Below, in pieces: positions 26,834 through 35,319 of a stretch of DNA of 64,000 nucleotides. Source of the DNA: Chitinophaga pollutisoli (GTDB lineage: Bacteria; Bacteroidota; Bacteroidia; Chitinophagales; Chitinophagaceae); contig NZ_CP149822.1 in NCBI RefSeq assembly GCF_038396755.1, positions 5,796,001 through 5,860,000 on the forward strand. Direction: 5' to 3'. Position numbers and translations under genes: made by a program. The notes beneath the pieces are model-generated. The model made no database searches, was not told the origin of the DNA, and saw nothing but the letters and a program-made list of their open reading frames with translations. Each line of letters begins with the position of its first letter. The stretch's first letter is position 1.

Positions 26834-27516
26834 TATGGGCGTAACAATCGCAGCAACTCCCCCACGCCTTCCGTCGCAGGCTTCTCGATCAGCGTCCAGT
26901 CGTGCGAATCGCTCACCGGCGGGATCTTCTTGTCGATGATGTACCGCGGTACATCCGCCCGCAGGTAATTCACCAATCCGGCTGCGGGGTACACGTTCAG
27001 CGAGGTTCCGATCAGCACGAATATATCCGCCTGTACGATCTCCAGCACCGCTGGCTGGATCATGCTCACATCTTCCCCGAACCATACCACGTGCGGACGG
27101 AACTGCCCGCCGTCCGGAGCCACCTGCCCCATGGCGATATCTTCCCGGATATCGTAGAGTTTGGTTTCGTCATGCACGCTGCGCATTTTCAGGATTTCTC
27201 CATGCAGGTGAAGCACCCGCGAAGAGCCGCCCCGTTCATGCAGGTCGTCGATGTTCTGGGTAATGATGCGCACGTCGTACCACTGTTCCAGCGCTGCCAG
27301 TCCGGTATGGGCGGCGTTGGGCCGTGCGGCAAGCACGTCTTTGCGGCGCAGGTTGTAGAATTCCTGTACGAGGGAAGGGTTCTGCTGCCAGCCGGAGGGT
27401 GAGGCGACTTCGTAGACGTCGTGGCCTTCCCAGAGACCGTCTGAGTCTCTGAAAGTCCGGAGGCCGCTTTCGGCGCTGATGCCTGCACCTGTGAGCACGA
27501 CGAGTTTGGGTTTCAT
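26833..27516 (-). CDS. SIR2 family NAD-dependent protein deacylase (class III-like)
   Basis: Sirtuin of 227 residues that removes acyl groups from lysine using NAD+. Motifs: GAGISAESGLRTFRDSDGLWEG (split GAGIS..ESG..TFR), TQNIDDLHERGG, catalytic His in LHLHGE, PHVVWFGE and GTSLNVYPAAGL. Between the catalytic His and the PHVVWFGE motif there is no zinc-binding Cys pair. The Tyr54-x-x-Arg57 pair in FYNLRRKD matches the signature of CobB/SIRT5-like desuccinylases. It is the last gene of a probable long operon (pdhA to sir2) on the minus strand. Confidence 0.92.
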   Translation of the reverse strand: MKPKLVVLTGAGISAESGLRTFRDSDGLWEGHDVYEVASPSGWQQNPSLVQEFYNLRRKDVLAARPNAAHTGLAALEQWYDVRIITQNIDDLHERGGSSRVLHLHGEILKMRSVHDETKLYDIREDIAMGQVAPDGGQFRPHVVWFGEDVSMIQPAVLEIVQADIFVLIGTSLNVYPAAGLVNYLRADVPRYIIDKKIPPVSDSHDWTLIEKPATEGVGELLRLLRP

Positions 27517-27557
27517 GTTCGTTGGGTTTGAAGGGGAACGAAAAAGAAATGGCGGGT

Positions 27558-27965
27558 TTACATACCCGCCATTTCCATGATTTTTTCAAATTCTTCGGGC
27601 TTCACCGTTCCGACCGACAAGCGGCCGAGCCGGATGAGGTCCATGTTGGCGAGGCTTTTCTCGGCTTTTATCTGCGCGAGGGTGACGGGCTTTTTAAGCT
27701 TCTTCACCGGTGCGAGGTCTACTGCCAGCCAGGCGGGATCGGGCGTGGTGGGGTCCTGGTAGGATTCCTTTACCACTTTGGCGATGCCTACGATTTCCAG
27801 GCCTTCGTTGCTATGGTACCACAATACCTGGTCTCCTTTCTTCATGGAGCGGAGGTTGTTGCGGGCGGCGTAGTTGCGGACACCGTCCCAGAACGTCTGC
27901 TTGTCTTTCACGAATTGGTCCCAGGAATATTTGAACGGTTCCGATTTCACTAACCAGTATTGCAT
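27558..27965 (-). CDS. EVE domain-containing protein
   Basis: Small cytosolic protein of 135 residues made of a single EVE (PUA-like) domain: YWLVKSEPFKYSWDQF at the start, WDGVRNYAARNNLRSMKKGDQVLWYHS and the C-terminal GTVKPEEFEKI. EVE domains bind modified bases in nucleic acids in related systems; family members are also called thymocyte nuclear protein 1-like. It lies 24 bases after the LutA-like gene and 41 before sir2. Specific role unknown. Confidence 0.9.
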   Translation of the reverse strand: MQYWLVKSEPFKYSWDQFVKDKQTFWDGVRNYAARNNLRSMKKGDQVLWYHSNEGLEIVGIAKVVKESYQDPTTPDPAWLAVDLAPVKKLKKPVTLAQIKAEKSLANMDLIRLGRLSVGTVKPEEFEKIMEMAGM

Positions 27966-27989
27966 TCCGAATTGCTTTATGATGCGGGG

Positions 27990-28709
27990 TTACCAGCCGC
28001 TGGCCAGTACGTCCGCGATGTGCATGATTTTGATGTTTTGTCCGTGTTTGCGGATGTAGCCGTCGAGGTGCATGAGGCAGCTGAGGTCGGTGGAGATAAG
28101 GTAATCCGCGCCGGTATCAGCCGAGTTATGCACTTTCTGTTCGCCCATGCCGAGGGAGATGGGTTTAAACTTCACGGCGAAGGTGCCTCCGAATCCGCAG
28201 CAGGTTTCCGATTCGTTCATTTCGCGCAGCTCCAGGCCTTTCACGTTGGCCAGCAGTTTGCGCGGGCCTTCCTTGATGCCGCATTCGCGCAGGGCGCCGC
28301 AGGCGTCGTGATAGGTGCCAACGCCTTCGAGGGTAGCGCCGAGATCGGTGACTTTCAGTACGTCGGTCAGGAATTCGGTGAACTCATACAGGTTTTTGCG
28401 GAGCAGCTTCACGTCGTTATGCGCGGCGGAATTATCGAACAGTTTGCCGTAATAGTTGCGCACGAATCCGGTGCAAGAGCCGCTGGGCGCCACGATATAG
28501 TCGTATACGTGGAAGTCTTTGAGAAATTTGGTGGCTACGCTCCGGCATTCGTCCTGGTAACCTGCGTTAAAAGCGGGCTGTCCGCAGCAGGTTTGGTTAG
28601 GGTTGTAATGCACGGTGCAGCCCAGTTTCTCTAGGACTTTCACCATATTGAAGGCGGTTTCAGGAAAGAGCTGGTCTACGAAGCACGGAATGAAAAGATG
28701 TACGTTCAT
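27990..28709 (-). CDS. LutA-like (Fe-S) cysteine-rich-domain protein
   Basis: Protein of 239 residues with two CCG (cysteine-rich) domains: PCFVDQLFP...TCCGQPAFNAGY in the first half and YHDACGALRECG...ETCCGFGGTFAVKF in the second. This is the layout of LutA/LldE, the subunit of the L-lactate utilisation complex and related heterodisulfide-reductase-like modules. LutB and LutC are not in this window, so it is a stand-alone copy here, beside ribH and EVE genes. A glycolate- or lactate-linked redox role is inferred from the family. Confidence 0.87.
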   Translation of the reverse strand: MNVHLFIPCFVDQLFPETAFNMVKVLEKLGCTVHYNPNQTCCGQPAFNAGYQDECRSVATKFLKDFHVYDYIVAPSGSCTGFVRNYYGKLFDNSAAHNDVKLLRKNLYEFTEFLTDVLKVTDLGATLEGVGTYHDACGALRECGIKEGPRKLLANVKGLELREMNESETCCGFGGTFAVKFKPISLGMGEQKVHNSADTGADYLISTDLSCLMHLDGYIRKHGQNIKIMHIADVLASGW

Positions 28710-28786
28710 GCTGATGGTATCAGTTTGGGTAATGAGCAGTCAAAGTTACGGGCTTCCAGCATTCGATACTGCTGTAAACTTCGCTT

Positions 28787-29290
28787 TTATCGGGCACTTT
28801 TTGCCAACTGACGTTGAAATCCGATCATCTTCAGTGCGGTGAGCGCGCCTTCTTCTCCTTTGTGGCCATGCGCGCCGCCGAGGCGGTCGGTAGCCTGTTC
28901 CACCGTGTTCACGGTGAGTACGCCGAAAATGACGGGAACGGGGAGTTCGAGGTTGAGTTGAAGGATACCATCGGTTACAGCGTTGCAGACATAATCGAAG
29001 TGCGGAGTTTCTCCACGGATGACGCAGCCGAAGGCGATGATGGCCGAAGGTTGCAGGCCGGTGCCGCGGGTTTGTTCCCAGATTTGTTTGCAGGCGAAGG
29101 GCAGCTCGAAGGAGCCGGGCACGATATGGGTGCGGTGGGCGATTTTATATTCGTCGAGCGTGCGCTGGCAGCCTGCCACCAGTTCGTTGGTGACGAAATC
29201 GTTCCATTCTGTAGATACAATAACAACACTGGCACCTTCCAGTTGAAGAGTGCCAGTGTTGTTGAGTAAAGTCTGATTATGTACGGACAT
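28787..29290 (-). CDS. ribH: 6,7-dimethyl-8-ribityllumazine synthase
   Basis: Riboflavin synthesis enzyme of 167 residues that condenses 5-amino-6-ribitylamino-uracil with 3,4-dihydroxy-2-butanone 4-phosphate and forms an icosahedral shell. Motifs: STEWNDFVTNELVAG, VPGSFELPFACKQ, AFGCVIRGETPHFDYV and PVIFGVLTVNTVEQATDR, including the His in HFDYV. It follows the TPR membrane protein gene by 8 bases, so the two are co-transcribed. Other rib genes are elsewhere. Confidence 0.96.
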   Translation of the reverse strand: MSVHNQTLLNNTGTLQLEGASVVIVSTEWNDFVTNELVAGCQRTLDEYKIAHRTHIVPGSFELPFACKQIWEQTRGTGLQPSAIIAFGCVIRGETPHFDYVCNAVTDGILQLNLELPVPVIFGVLTVNTVEQATDRLGGAHGHKGEEGALTALKMIGFQRQLAKSAR

Positions 29291-29298
29291 TTCCCGGA

Positions 29299-30000
29299 TT
29301 ATTTCACCACGCCCAATCTTGCCAGGTATTTCTCCATTTCACGGCCTTCGTTGGTGCGGGGGTATTTTTGTTTGATTTGTTGGTAAACGGCGATCGCTTC
29401 ATCAGGTTTGTTGGCTTTTTCTAGTGCCAGGCCTGCGCGCATGAGGTACATGGGCGAAGTGATCTCGTTATCGGAAGCGCCTGCTTTTTTGTAGTAGCTC
29501 ACTGCGTCGGCGGCGTTGTTCAGTTCCATGTAAGCATCGCCGATGAGGCCGTTTGCGATGGAAGATACAACGAGGTCGTTGCTGGAGAACTGTTTCAGCT
29601 GGTCGATGCCTTTCTGGTATTCGCCGAGGCGAACATGGCAAACGCCTGCGTAGTAACGGGCGAGGTTACCGGCTTTGGTGCTGCCGTATTTGTCGATCAC
29701 CTGGAGGAAACCGTAATTGTTGCCGTCACCGTTGAGGGCTTTGGCCAGGGAATCGGCCGCGAAGAAGTTCTGCGCCTGGAAGATGGCTACCTGCGCTTTC
29801 TCTTCCGCCGGTGCTTTTACAAAACGCTTGTAGGCGAAGTATCCGCCGAAGCCGATCACAAAAGCCAGCACCACGATATTGATGATGTTCTTGTTCTTGC
29901 CGTAGAAATCAGAAGCCCTGTCCGCAGTGGCCTGCAGATCGAAGTCCTGTTTTTTCACCGCCGCATCGGGCTGTTTGGTGTTTGCTTTATTTTCTGCCAT
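29299..30000 (-). CDS. Membrane-anchored TPR protein
   Basis: Protein of 233 residues with a charged cytoplasmic N-terminus, one membrane helix (about 40-56, IINIVVLAFVIGFGGYFAY) and a periplasmic domain of TPR repeats (ARYYAGVCHVRLGEYQKGID, NGLIGDAYMELNNAADAVSYY, RAGLALEKANKPDEAIAVYQQI). This is the layout of YfgM-like proteins, which work with membrane chaperones. An in-frame ATG at 30012 is an alternative start; I chose 30000 (MAENKAN). Upstream neighbour is pdhA (41-base gap), downstream ribH. Confidence 0.87.
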   Translation of the reverse strand: MAENKANTKQPDAAVKKQDFDLQATADRASDFYGKNKNIINIVVLAFVIGFGGYFAYKRFVKAPAEEKAQVAIFQAQNFFAADSLAKALNGDGNNYGFLQVIDKYGSTKAGNLARYYAGVCHVRLGEYQKGIDQLKQFSSNDLVVSSIANGLIGDAYMELNNAADAVSYYKKAGASDNEITSPMYLMRAGLALEKANKPDEAIAVYQQIKQKYPRTNEGREMEKYLARLGVVK

Positions 30001-30041
30001 GGTTGTTTGCATAAAATATAATAGGTAGACAGGGAAATGGA

Positions 30042-31052
30042 TTAGTCGACGATGAACGGATAATCTTCTTGAATATAAACATCTTTCAGCAGCTCGTCGT
30101 CGGCCGGCCAGGGGCTTTCTTCCGCGAAGTTCACGGATTCTTCCACTTCAGCCTTCACTCTTTCGGCGATCGTATCCAGATCTGCCTGCGTGGCCCATTT
30201 GTTTTTCAGGAGCGTTTGCTCAACGATGGTCAGCGGATCCCTGTTCTTATATTCTTCCACTTCTTCCTTGGTGCGGTATTTAGCCGGGTCGGACATGGAG
30301 TGGCCGCGGTAGCGGTATGTTTTGATTTCCAGCAGGGTGGGCCCGCCGCCTTCCCGTGCACGGGTTACCGCACGGGCGATGCCTTCGTGAACGGCTTCGC
30401 AGCTCATGCCGTCGATCGAATCGGCGGGCATCTCGTAAGCATCTGCCAGTTTGTAAATGTCAAGTACGTTGGAAGTGCGCTCCACGGATGTACCCATAGC
30501 GTAATGGTTGTTCTCGCAGATGAATACTACGGGAAGTTTCCACAGCATGGCCATGTTGAACGTTTCGTGCAGCATACCCTGGCGGGCGGCGCCGTCGCCG
30601 AAGAATGCCAATACCGCGTTATCGGTACCCAGGTACTGCTCGGCGAATGCCAGGCCTGCACCGGTCCCTATTTGTGCGCCCACGATACCGTGGCCGCCGA
30701 AAAAGCCGTGTTCCTTGGAGAAAAAGTGCATCGATCCGCCTTTACCTTTGGAGCAGCCGGTAGCTTTACCATACAGCTCGGCCATGCAGGCCTTCGCAGA
30801 AATTCCTTTCGCGATCGCCAATGCGTGGTCGCGGTATGCCGTAATGAATTTATCGCCGGGTTTCGTAGCCGTCATAGCACCTGCCGCGATCGCCTCCTGA
30901 CCAATGTACAGGTGACAGAAACCGCGTATCTTCTGCATTCCGTATAATTGCCCTGCCTTCTCCTCGAAGCGACGCAGTAACAGCATCAATTCGTACCAGT
31001 ACAGATATGTCTCTTTGGTGAATTTCGTTTTCACGTCTGTTAAAGTTTGCAC
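30042..31052 (-). CDS. pdhA: Pyruvate dehydrogenase E1 component, alpha subunit
   Basis: Thiamine-diphosphate-binding alpha subunit of the pyruvate dehydrogenase complex, 336 residues. Motifs: LRRFEEKAGQLYG, GFCHLYIGQEAIAAG, GKGGSMHFF, GGHGIVGAQIGTGAGLAF, the ThDP motif GDGAARQGMLHETFNMA...WKLPVVFICENN, and the phospho-loop RYRGHSMSDPAKYR. The start is GTG at 31052: a complete -33/-7 promoter occupies 31071-31100, so an earlier start (TTG at 31100) would lie inside the promoter. The beta subunit gene is not adjacent. It is the first gene of a probable pdhA-TPR-ribH-lutA-EVE-sir2 operon. Confidence 0.95.
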   Translation of the reverse strand: MQTLTDVKTKFTKETYLYWYELMLLLRRFEEKAGQLYGMQKIRGFCHLYIGQEAIAAGAMTATKPGDKFITAYRDHALAIAKGISAKACMAELYGKATGCSKGKGGSMHFFSKEHGFFGGHGIVGAQIGTGAGLAFAEQYLGTDNAVLAFFGDGAARQGMLHETFNMAMLWKLPVVFICENNHYAMGTSVERTSNVLDIYKLADAYEMPADSIDGMSCEAVHEGIARAVTRAREGGGPTLLEIKTYRYRGHSMSDPAKYRTKEEVEEYKNRDPLTIVEQTLLKNKWATQADLDTIAERVKAEVEESVNFAEESPWPADDELLKDVYIQEDYPFIVD

Positions 31053-31070
31053 TATTTCTAAATTTGTTCG

Positions 31071-31100
31071 CAAATATAACAGGAAAATCTGCAAATTCAA
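31071..31100 (-). promoter_or_regulatory. Complete Bacteroidota promoter of pdhA
   Basis: On the minus strand TTG (31100-31098), 19 bases, then TATATTTG (31078-31071): full match to the TTG-N19-TAnnTTTG pattern. Predicted transcript start is about 12 bases before the GTG start of pdhA. Confidence 0.8.
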
Positions 31101-31172
31101 GCAATTTTGCAGAAGGATGTCTTAACCCCTTGCGGCAGACGGCATTCCGGCAGATTAAATGAATCAGACAGC

Positions 31173-32261
31173 TTGTTGACATTATCCTCCATAGCGCTCA
31201 CGCAATTCAAGAATTATTCGCACCGCACCTTCCGGTTCCATTCCCGCATCGTCGGCATCACCGGCCGCAACGGTTCGGGCAAAACCAACCTGCTCGACGC
31301 GATATACTATCTCTGTTTCACCAAAAGTTATTTCTCCACCGCCGAAAGCCAGAACGTGCAATATACTATGAACGGCTTCCGGCTGGAAGCGCAGCTCCGC
31401 CGCCACGCCCAGGATGAAAAGATCGTGTGCACCGTGAAAGACGGTAAAAAGGATATCGCCCTCAACGATGAGCCCTACGACCGCTTTTCCCGCCATATCG
31501 GCCATTTCCCCGCCGTCATGATCGCGCCGGACGATGCCGAAATCATCCTCGGTGGCTCGGAAGACCGCCGCAAGTGGCTTGACGGCCTCCTGTCGCAGCT
31601 CGTGCCCGGGTATCTCGACCATCTTCTTGCCTACCATAAAGTACTCCAGCAGCGGAATTCCCTGCTCAAGACCATGGCCTCCCTGATCCACAGCCCCGAT
31701 CCGCTCCTCGATATATTCGACGAGCAGCTGGTGCAGCACGGAACGCCCGTCTACGAAGCCCGCAAAGCCTTCCTTCCCGCATTCATCGACCAGGTACAGG
31801 AACGCTACGATTACCTGGCCGGCAGCCACGAAACCGTCGCCTTCCGCTACCAGAGCCAGCTCAACGAACAGCCCCTGGCGCAATTGCTGGCCCAGTCGCG
31901 GCTCCGTGATAAGCAGGTGCAGCGCACGACACAGGGCATCCACCGCGACGACCTGCTGTTCCTGCTCGACGAGCATCCTATGAAAACGAGCGCCTCGCAA
32001 GGCCAGCGCAAGAGCTTTTTGTTTGCTCTCAAACTGGCGCAATACGAGGCGATCCGCGCGCACAAGCGCTTCCCTCCCATCCTGTTGCTGGATGATGTAT
32101 TTGAAAAACTGGACCAGGAAAGAGTTTCCCGGCTGATCCGACTGGTGTTGCAACCCGATTACGGGCAGGTATTCATTACCGATACACACGGGGACCGCCT
32201 CCGGGAGGCTTTCGCCGCCTGTCCGGATGCCATCCAGCTTATTTCCATGCAGGAAGCCTGA
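31173..32261 (+). CDS. recF: DNA replication and repair protein RecF
   Basis: SMC-like ATPase of about 362 residues that loads RecA at gaps. Walker A GRNGSGKT near residue 33, the SQGQRKSFLFALKLAQ signature, Walker B ILLLDDVFEKLD, and a final TDTHGDRLREAF are present. No ATG fits the N-terminus: the family opening LTLSSIALTQFKNYSHRTF is preceded by two consecutive TTG codons (31173, 31176); the only nearby ATG is out of frame. I take TTG at 31173; the exact codon is uncertain. It is divergent from pdhA. Confidence 0.93.
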   Translation: MLTLSSIALTQFKNYSHRTFRFHSRIVGITGRNGSGKTNLLDAIYYLCFTKSYFSTAESQNVQYTMNGFRLEAQLRRHAQDEKIVCTVKDGKKDIALNDEPYDRFSRHIGHFPAVMIAPDDAEIILGGSEDRRKWLDGLLSQLVPGYLDHLLAYHKVLQQRNSLLKTMASLIHSPDPLLDIFDEQLVQHGTPVYEARKAFLPAFIDQVQERYDYLAGSHETVAFRYQSQLNEQPLAQLLAQSRLRDKQVQRTTQGIHRDDLLFLLDEHPMKTSASQGQRKSFLFALKLAQYEAIRAHKRFPPILLLDDVFEKLDQERVSRLIRLVLQPDYGQVFITDTHGDRLREAFAACPDAIQLISMQEA

Positions 32262-32271
32262 AATTCCGGCC

Positions 32272-32433
32272 TTAACGGCGCATCAGTCCTCCGATGAGGG
32301 AAATCACGAACAGGACGAGGAAAATGAAGAAGAGGATTTTAGCAATGCCCACGGCGCCCGCCGCGATGCCGCCGAATCCGAATATAGCCGCTACAATGGC
32401 GATGATCAGGAAAATAACTGCCCAACGTAACAT
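32272..32433 (-). CDS. DUF1328 small membrane protein (53 aa)
   Basis: Tiny two-helix membrane protein of 53 residues reading [20 protein letters not shown] at the start and ending LIGGLMRR. The [23 protein letters not shown] pattern identifies the DUF1328/YtjA family, widely found as small hydrophobic proteins of unknown, often stress-related, function. It is convergent with recF (stop codons about 10 bases apart) and is easily missed because of its size. Confidence 0.88.
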   Translation of the reverse strand: MLRWAVIFLIIAIVAAIFGFGGIAAGAVGIAKILFFIFLVLFVISLIGGLMRR

Positions 32434-32540
32434 AATAAAGGGTTTTAAAGTGAAACAATGATGTGATATGGAGTGTCAGGCAAACATCATTCCATGAATG
32501 CAATATGTCATTTTACCCTACTCTCCTTCCCTTATTCCTG

Positions 32541-32548
32541 TAGTTTTG
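32541..32548 (+). promoter_or_regulatory. -7 box (TAGTTTTG) of MFS gene
   Basis: TAnnTTTG match 19 bases upstream of the ATG at 32567. It lies inside a longer open frame that opens at 32498, supporting the downstream start. No clear -33 box. Confidence 0.5.
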
Positions 32549-32566
32549 CGCAAATTTCACCACACT

Positions 32567-33790
32567 ATGCGGCGCTTTTCGGGACCATTGGCATTCATTT
32601 TCATTACATTACTGATCGATTTCATCGGATTCGGGATCATTATCCCGGTGGTGCCAAAGCTGATCGAACAACTGATCGGCGGCAACGAAAGCGACGCTTC
32701 GTGGTACGGTGGCTGGCTCACCTTCGCATATGCCATCATGCAGTTCTTTTTCGCGCCTATCCTTGGGGGGCTGAGCGATAAGTACGGCCGCCGGCCCGTA
32801 TTGCTGTTATCCATGGCCGGTATGGGGATCGATTACCTGTTCCTCGCCTATGCGCCCAATATCTTCTGGCTGTTTGTGGGAAGGATCATCATCGGGATCA
32901 CGGGCGCCAGTATGACGGCCGCTTCCGCCTATATCGCAGACATCAGCACGCCTGAAAAACGCGCGCAGAACTTCGGGCTCCTGGGTTCGGCTTTCGGCGT
33001 TGGTTTCATATTAGGCCCCGTTATCGGCGGAACAGTGAGCGAGCACTGGGGCCTGCGGGCGCCTTTTTTCCTCACGGCCGGCATGTCGCTGCTGAATGCG
33101 CTGTACGGATATTTCATCCTCCCGGAATCCCTCAAACCGGAAAACCGCCGGGCTTTCAGCTGGGCGCGCGCCAACCCCTGGGGCGGGCTGCGGCAAATGA
33201 AGCAATACCGGAATATTTATCCGCTGCTCGGCGCGGTGGTGCTCATTTTCACGGCTATCCACGCCATCCAGAGCAACTGGACCTATTACACTATGCTGGT
33301 TTTCAACTGGTCGACCGGAATGGTGGGGTATTCGCTTTCTTTTTCAGGGATGATGACCATCATCGTACAGGGTGTACTGATCCGGTGGTTGCTGCCTAAG
33401 ATCGGCTACAGCCGGGCGGTGTATATCGGTTTGCTGATTTACGGGATTTCTTTCCTGCTGTTCGGCCTGGCCACGGCCGGCTGGATGATGTTCGCCATCC
33501 TGGCGTTTTACGGCCTGGGCGGTATTTTCGGGCCCAGTCTGCAAGGGATTATCTCCAACCAGGTGCCACCCGACGAGCAGGGCGAACTGCAAGGCACCTT
33601 CACCAGCCTGATCAGCCTCACCAACATCGTGGGGCCCCTGCTCATGACGGGCCTCTTCCATTTCTTCACGCAAGACACGGCGCCGATGTACTTCCCGGCC
33701 GCGCCCTTCGTAATGGCCGCTGTTCTCACGCTGTGGGGCGCGATGCTGGCCATCCGGGCGTTCCGGAAGCATACGAAAACAGCAGCCTGA
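32567..33790 (+). CDS. MFS transporter, TetA/TCR-like
   Basis: Twelve-helix major facilitator of 407 residues. The start at 32567 (MRRFSGPLAFIFITLLIDFIGFGIIIPVVP) is supported by a -7 box just upstream. The TCR/Tet-family motif A is GGLSDKYGRRPVLL near residue 65; ISTPEKRAQNFGLLGSAFGVGFILGP (motif C region) follows. Homologues are commonly annotated as tetracycline efflux proteins, but the family is broad and most chromosomal members in environmental Bacteroidota have unknown substrates. Resistance should not be assumed. Confidence 0.88.
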   Translation: MRRFSGPLAFIFITLLIDFIGFGIIIPVVPKLIEQLIGGNESDASWYGGWLTFAYAIMQFFFAPILGGLSDKYGRRPVLLLSMAGMGIDYLFLAYAPNIFWLFVGRIIIGITGASMTAASAYIADISTPEKRAQNFGLLGSAFGVGFILGPVIGGTVSEHWGLRAPFFLTAGMSLLNALYGYFILPESLKPENRRAFSWARANPWGGLRQMKQYRNIYPLLGAVVLIFTAIHAIQSNWTYYTMLVFNWSTGMVGYSLSFSGMMTIIVQGVLIRWLLPKIGYSRAVYIGLLIYGISFLLFGLATAGWMMFAILAFYGLGGIFGPSLQGIISNQVPPDEQGELQGTFTSLISLTNIVGPLLMTGLFHFFTQDTAPMYFPAAPFVMAAVLTLWGAMLAIRAFRKHTKTAA

Positions 33791-34444
33791 TTATTTGCGG
33801 AGCAGGGCGAAGGCATGGTCCCAGGTGCCGTTACGGAAGCCGTATGCGCACCAGATCACGGCGAGGGACTCGAGGTGGCGGCTCATGGCGATGTCGCCGG
33901 TATCCACCACATCTTTCCAGCCCAGCTGTCCGAGAATGTCGGTTACGGCGAGTTTGGCGAGGTCGTCGTTTCCGGCGATGAACATGGCCGGCGTACCTTG
34001 CGAAAAGGCCGGTGCGATCATGCCGGAATTGCCGATGGAGTTGAGGGCTTTCACGACGTGGGCTTCCTGGAGCCAGCTTTGTACCTGTTCCCCGCCCGAG
34101 CGGGCGTTGCCTGTGGAGAGATGCAGGCGCCCCGAAGCGTCGGGGCCCTTGCCGTCGAGCGGGTTGGTCACGTCGATCACGATTTTTTTCTTGAAATTCC
34201 AGATACCGGCCATTTCGATGGCGGCTTTGGTGCCGGTCCACCCGGTGCAAAGCACCACCACATCCCCGAATGCGGCCGTTTCCGAGTATGTGCCTGCCTG
34301 GGCGGCGGGGTGCGCCGCTTGCCAATCCAGCAAGCCTTCCTTTTGCGTGTGCCGGGTACCGATCATCACCTGATGGCCGCGCGCCAGGAATGCGCCGGCC
34401 AGTGTCAGCCCTACATCGCCGGACCCGAGGATGGCGATCTTCAT
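33791..34444 (-). CDS. NADPH-dependent F420 reductase-like protein
   Basis: Rossmann-fold protein of 217 residues of the NADP oxidoreductase / coenzyme F420-dependent family: MKIAILGSGDVGLTLAGAFLARGHQVMIGTR (glycine-rich GxGxxG opening), VVVLCTGW, VIDVTNPLDGKG and VVKALNSIGNSGM. Bacteroidota do not usually make F420, so it more probably uses NADPH with another partner. It is convergent with the MFS gene, the two stop codons touching with no spacer. Confidence 0.87.
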   Translation of the reverse strand: MKIAILGSGDVGLTLAGAFLARGHQVMIGTRHTQKEGLLDWQAAHPAAQAGTYSETAAFGDVVVLCTGWTGTKAAIEMAGIWNFKKKIVIDVTNPLDGKGPDASGRLHLSTGNARSGGEQVQSWLQEAHVVKALNSIGNSGMIAPAFSQGTPAMFIAGNDDLAKLAVTDILGQLGWKDVVDTGDIAMSRHLESLAVIWCAYGFRNGTWDHAFALLRK

Positions 34445-34489
34445 ACCGAACAGATTTGCTCTATCCTAATTTAAGCAAATCCTGCGGGA

Positions 34490-35227
34490 TTATTGCAGGT
34501 AAGCCAGAAAACGCTGCAGCCCCTGGCGCTTGCTGGGCGTGAGGCGGTAGCTGACGTTTTTGGTGTAGTAGACCGTCAGGTCATAAGGCCCGTACGTGTT
34601 TTCGGCGACCACCGCGGGGATGTTGTTCAGCCCGATGGCATTGGCGTCGTTGAACTGCTGGATGAATTCGATGGGCAACGGCTTGTTGCTGATCCAGGCG
34701 GCGAACACGAAAGGCAGGCTCGTAAACCGGATCCAGTGCTCGGCCAGGTCGAAGATAAACGACGAAATCAGCCGCTGTTCCAGGGCCCTGTCGCCGATCA
34801 CCAGTCCAGCGTCGGTACCGGTGATGAGGTGCTGGTAGTCGCCCGTGGTTTCCACGAACTCGACGTCCAGCTTCCAGTATTCGCGTACAAGCACTTTCAG
34901 GAGCGCCACAGAAGTGCGGCTCTGGTAGTCGAGGAAAATTCTTTTAATATCTTTCAGGGGTACTTCGCTGAAGAGGCAAACGGAGGCAACGGGGCCTTCC
35001 GCACCGATGCAGAAATCGGAAATGATATGCGATTCCTTCAGTTTGGGGATGATCGCCACGGGAACCAGCCCTACATCCACCGTTCCATCTATCAGCTGCG
35101 CGGCTATTTTAGCCGGGTAATCCGCCGTCAGCTCCATGTTCCGCAGTACCGGGTGTTCCCTGAATCCGTATAATAAAGGCTTCGTATTCAGATAACTCAC
35201 TGCTGCTACTTTTACTTTCCGTTCCAA
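34490..35227 (-). CDS. mqnA: Chorismate dehydratase, menaquinone (futalosine pathway)
   Basis: MqnA of 245 residues, which dehydrates chorismate to 3-enolpyruvyl-benzoate, the first step of futalosine-dependent menaquinone synthesis. Motifs: KVAAVSYLNTKPLLYGF at the N-terminus, GTVDVGLVPVAIIPKL, LDYQSRTSVALLKVLV, GDAGLVIGDRAL-type segment (TDAGLVIGDRAL) and FVFAAWISNK. This periplasmic-binding-protein-like fold is diagnostic. Presence of mqnA means the organism makes menaquinone by this route. Other mqn genes are elsewhere. Confidence 0.95.
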   Translation of the reverse strand: MERKVKVAAVSYLNTKPLLYGFREHPVLRNMELTADYPAKIAAQLIDGTVDVGLVPVAIIPKLKESHIISDFCIGAEGPVASVCLFSEVPLKDIKRIFLDYQSRTSVALLKVLVREYWKLDVEFVETTGDYQHLITGTDAGLVIGDRALEQRLISSFIFDLAEHWIRFTSLPFVFAAWISNKPLPIEFIQQFNDANAIGLNNIPAVVAENTYGPYDLTVYYTKNVSYRLTPSKRQGLQRFLAYLQ

Positions 35228-35319
35228 TTTCTGTAATTTTGAGCCTGCTAAATTAAAGTAATTCCCGTAATTACCTGCTTTGGGATAACCGGGGGCTTTA
35301 TTGACAGGATAATATTAAC

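Noticed and set aside
32567..33790. Tetracycline resistance gene tet
   Set aside because: Only family-level similarity to TetA/TCR transporters; no sign of mobility, substrate cannot be told from sequence.
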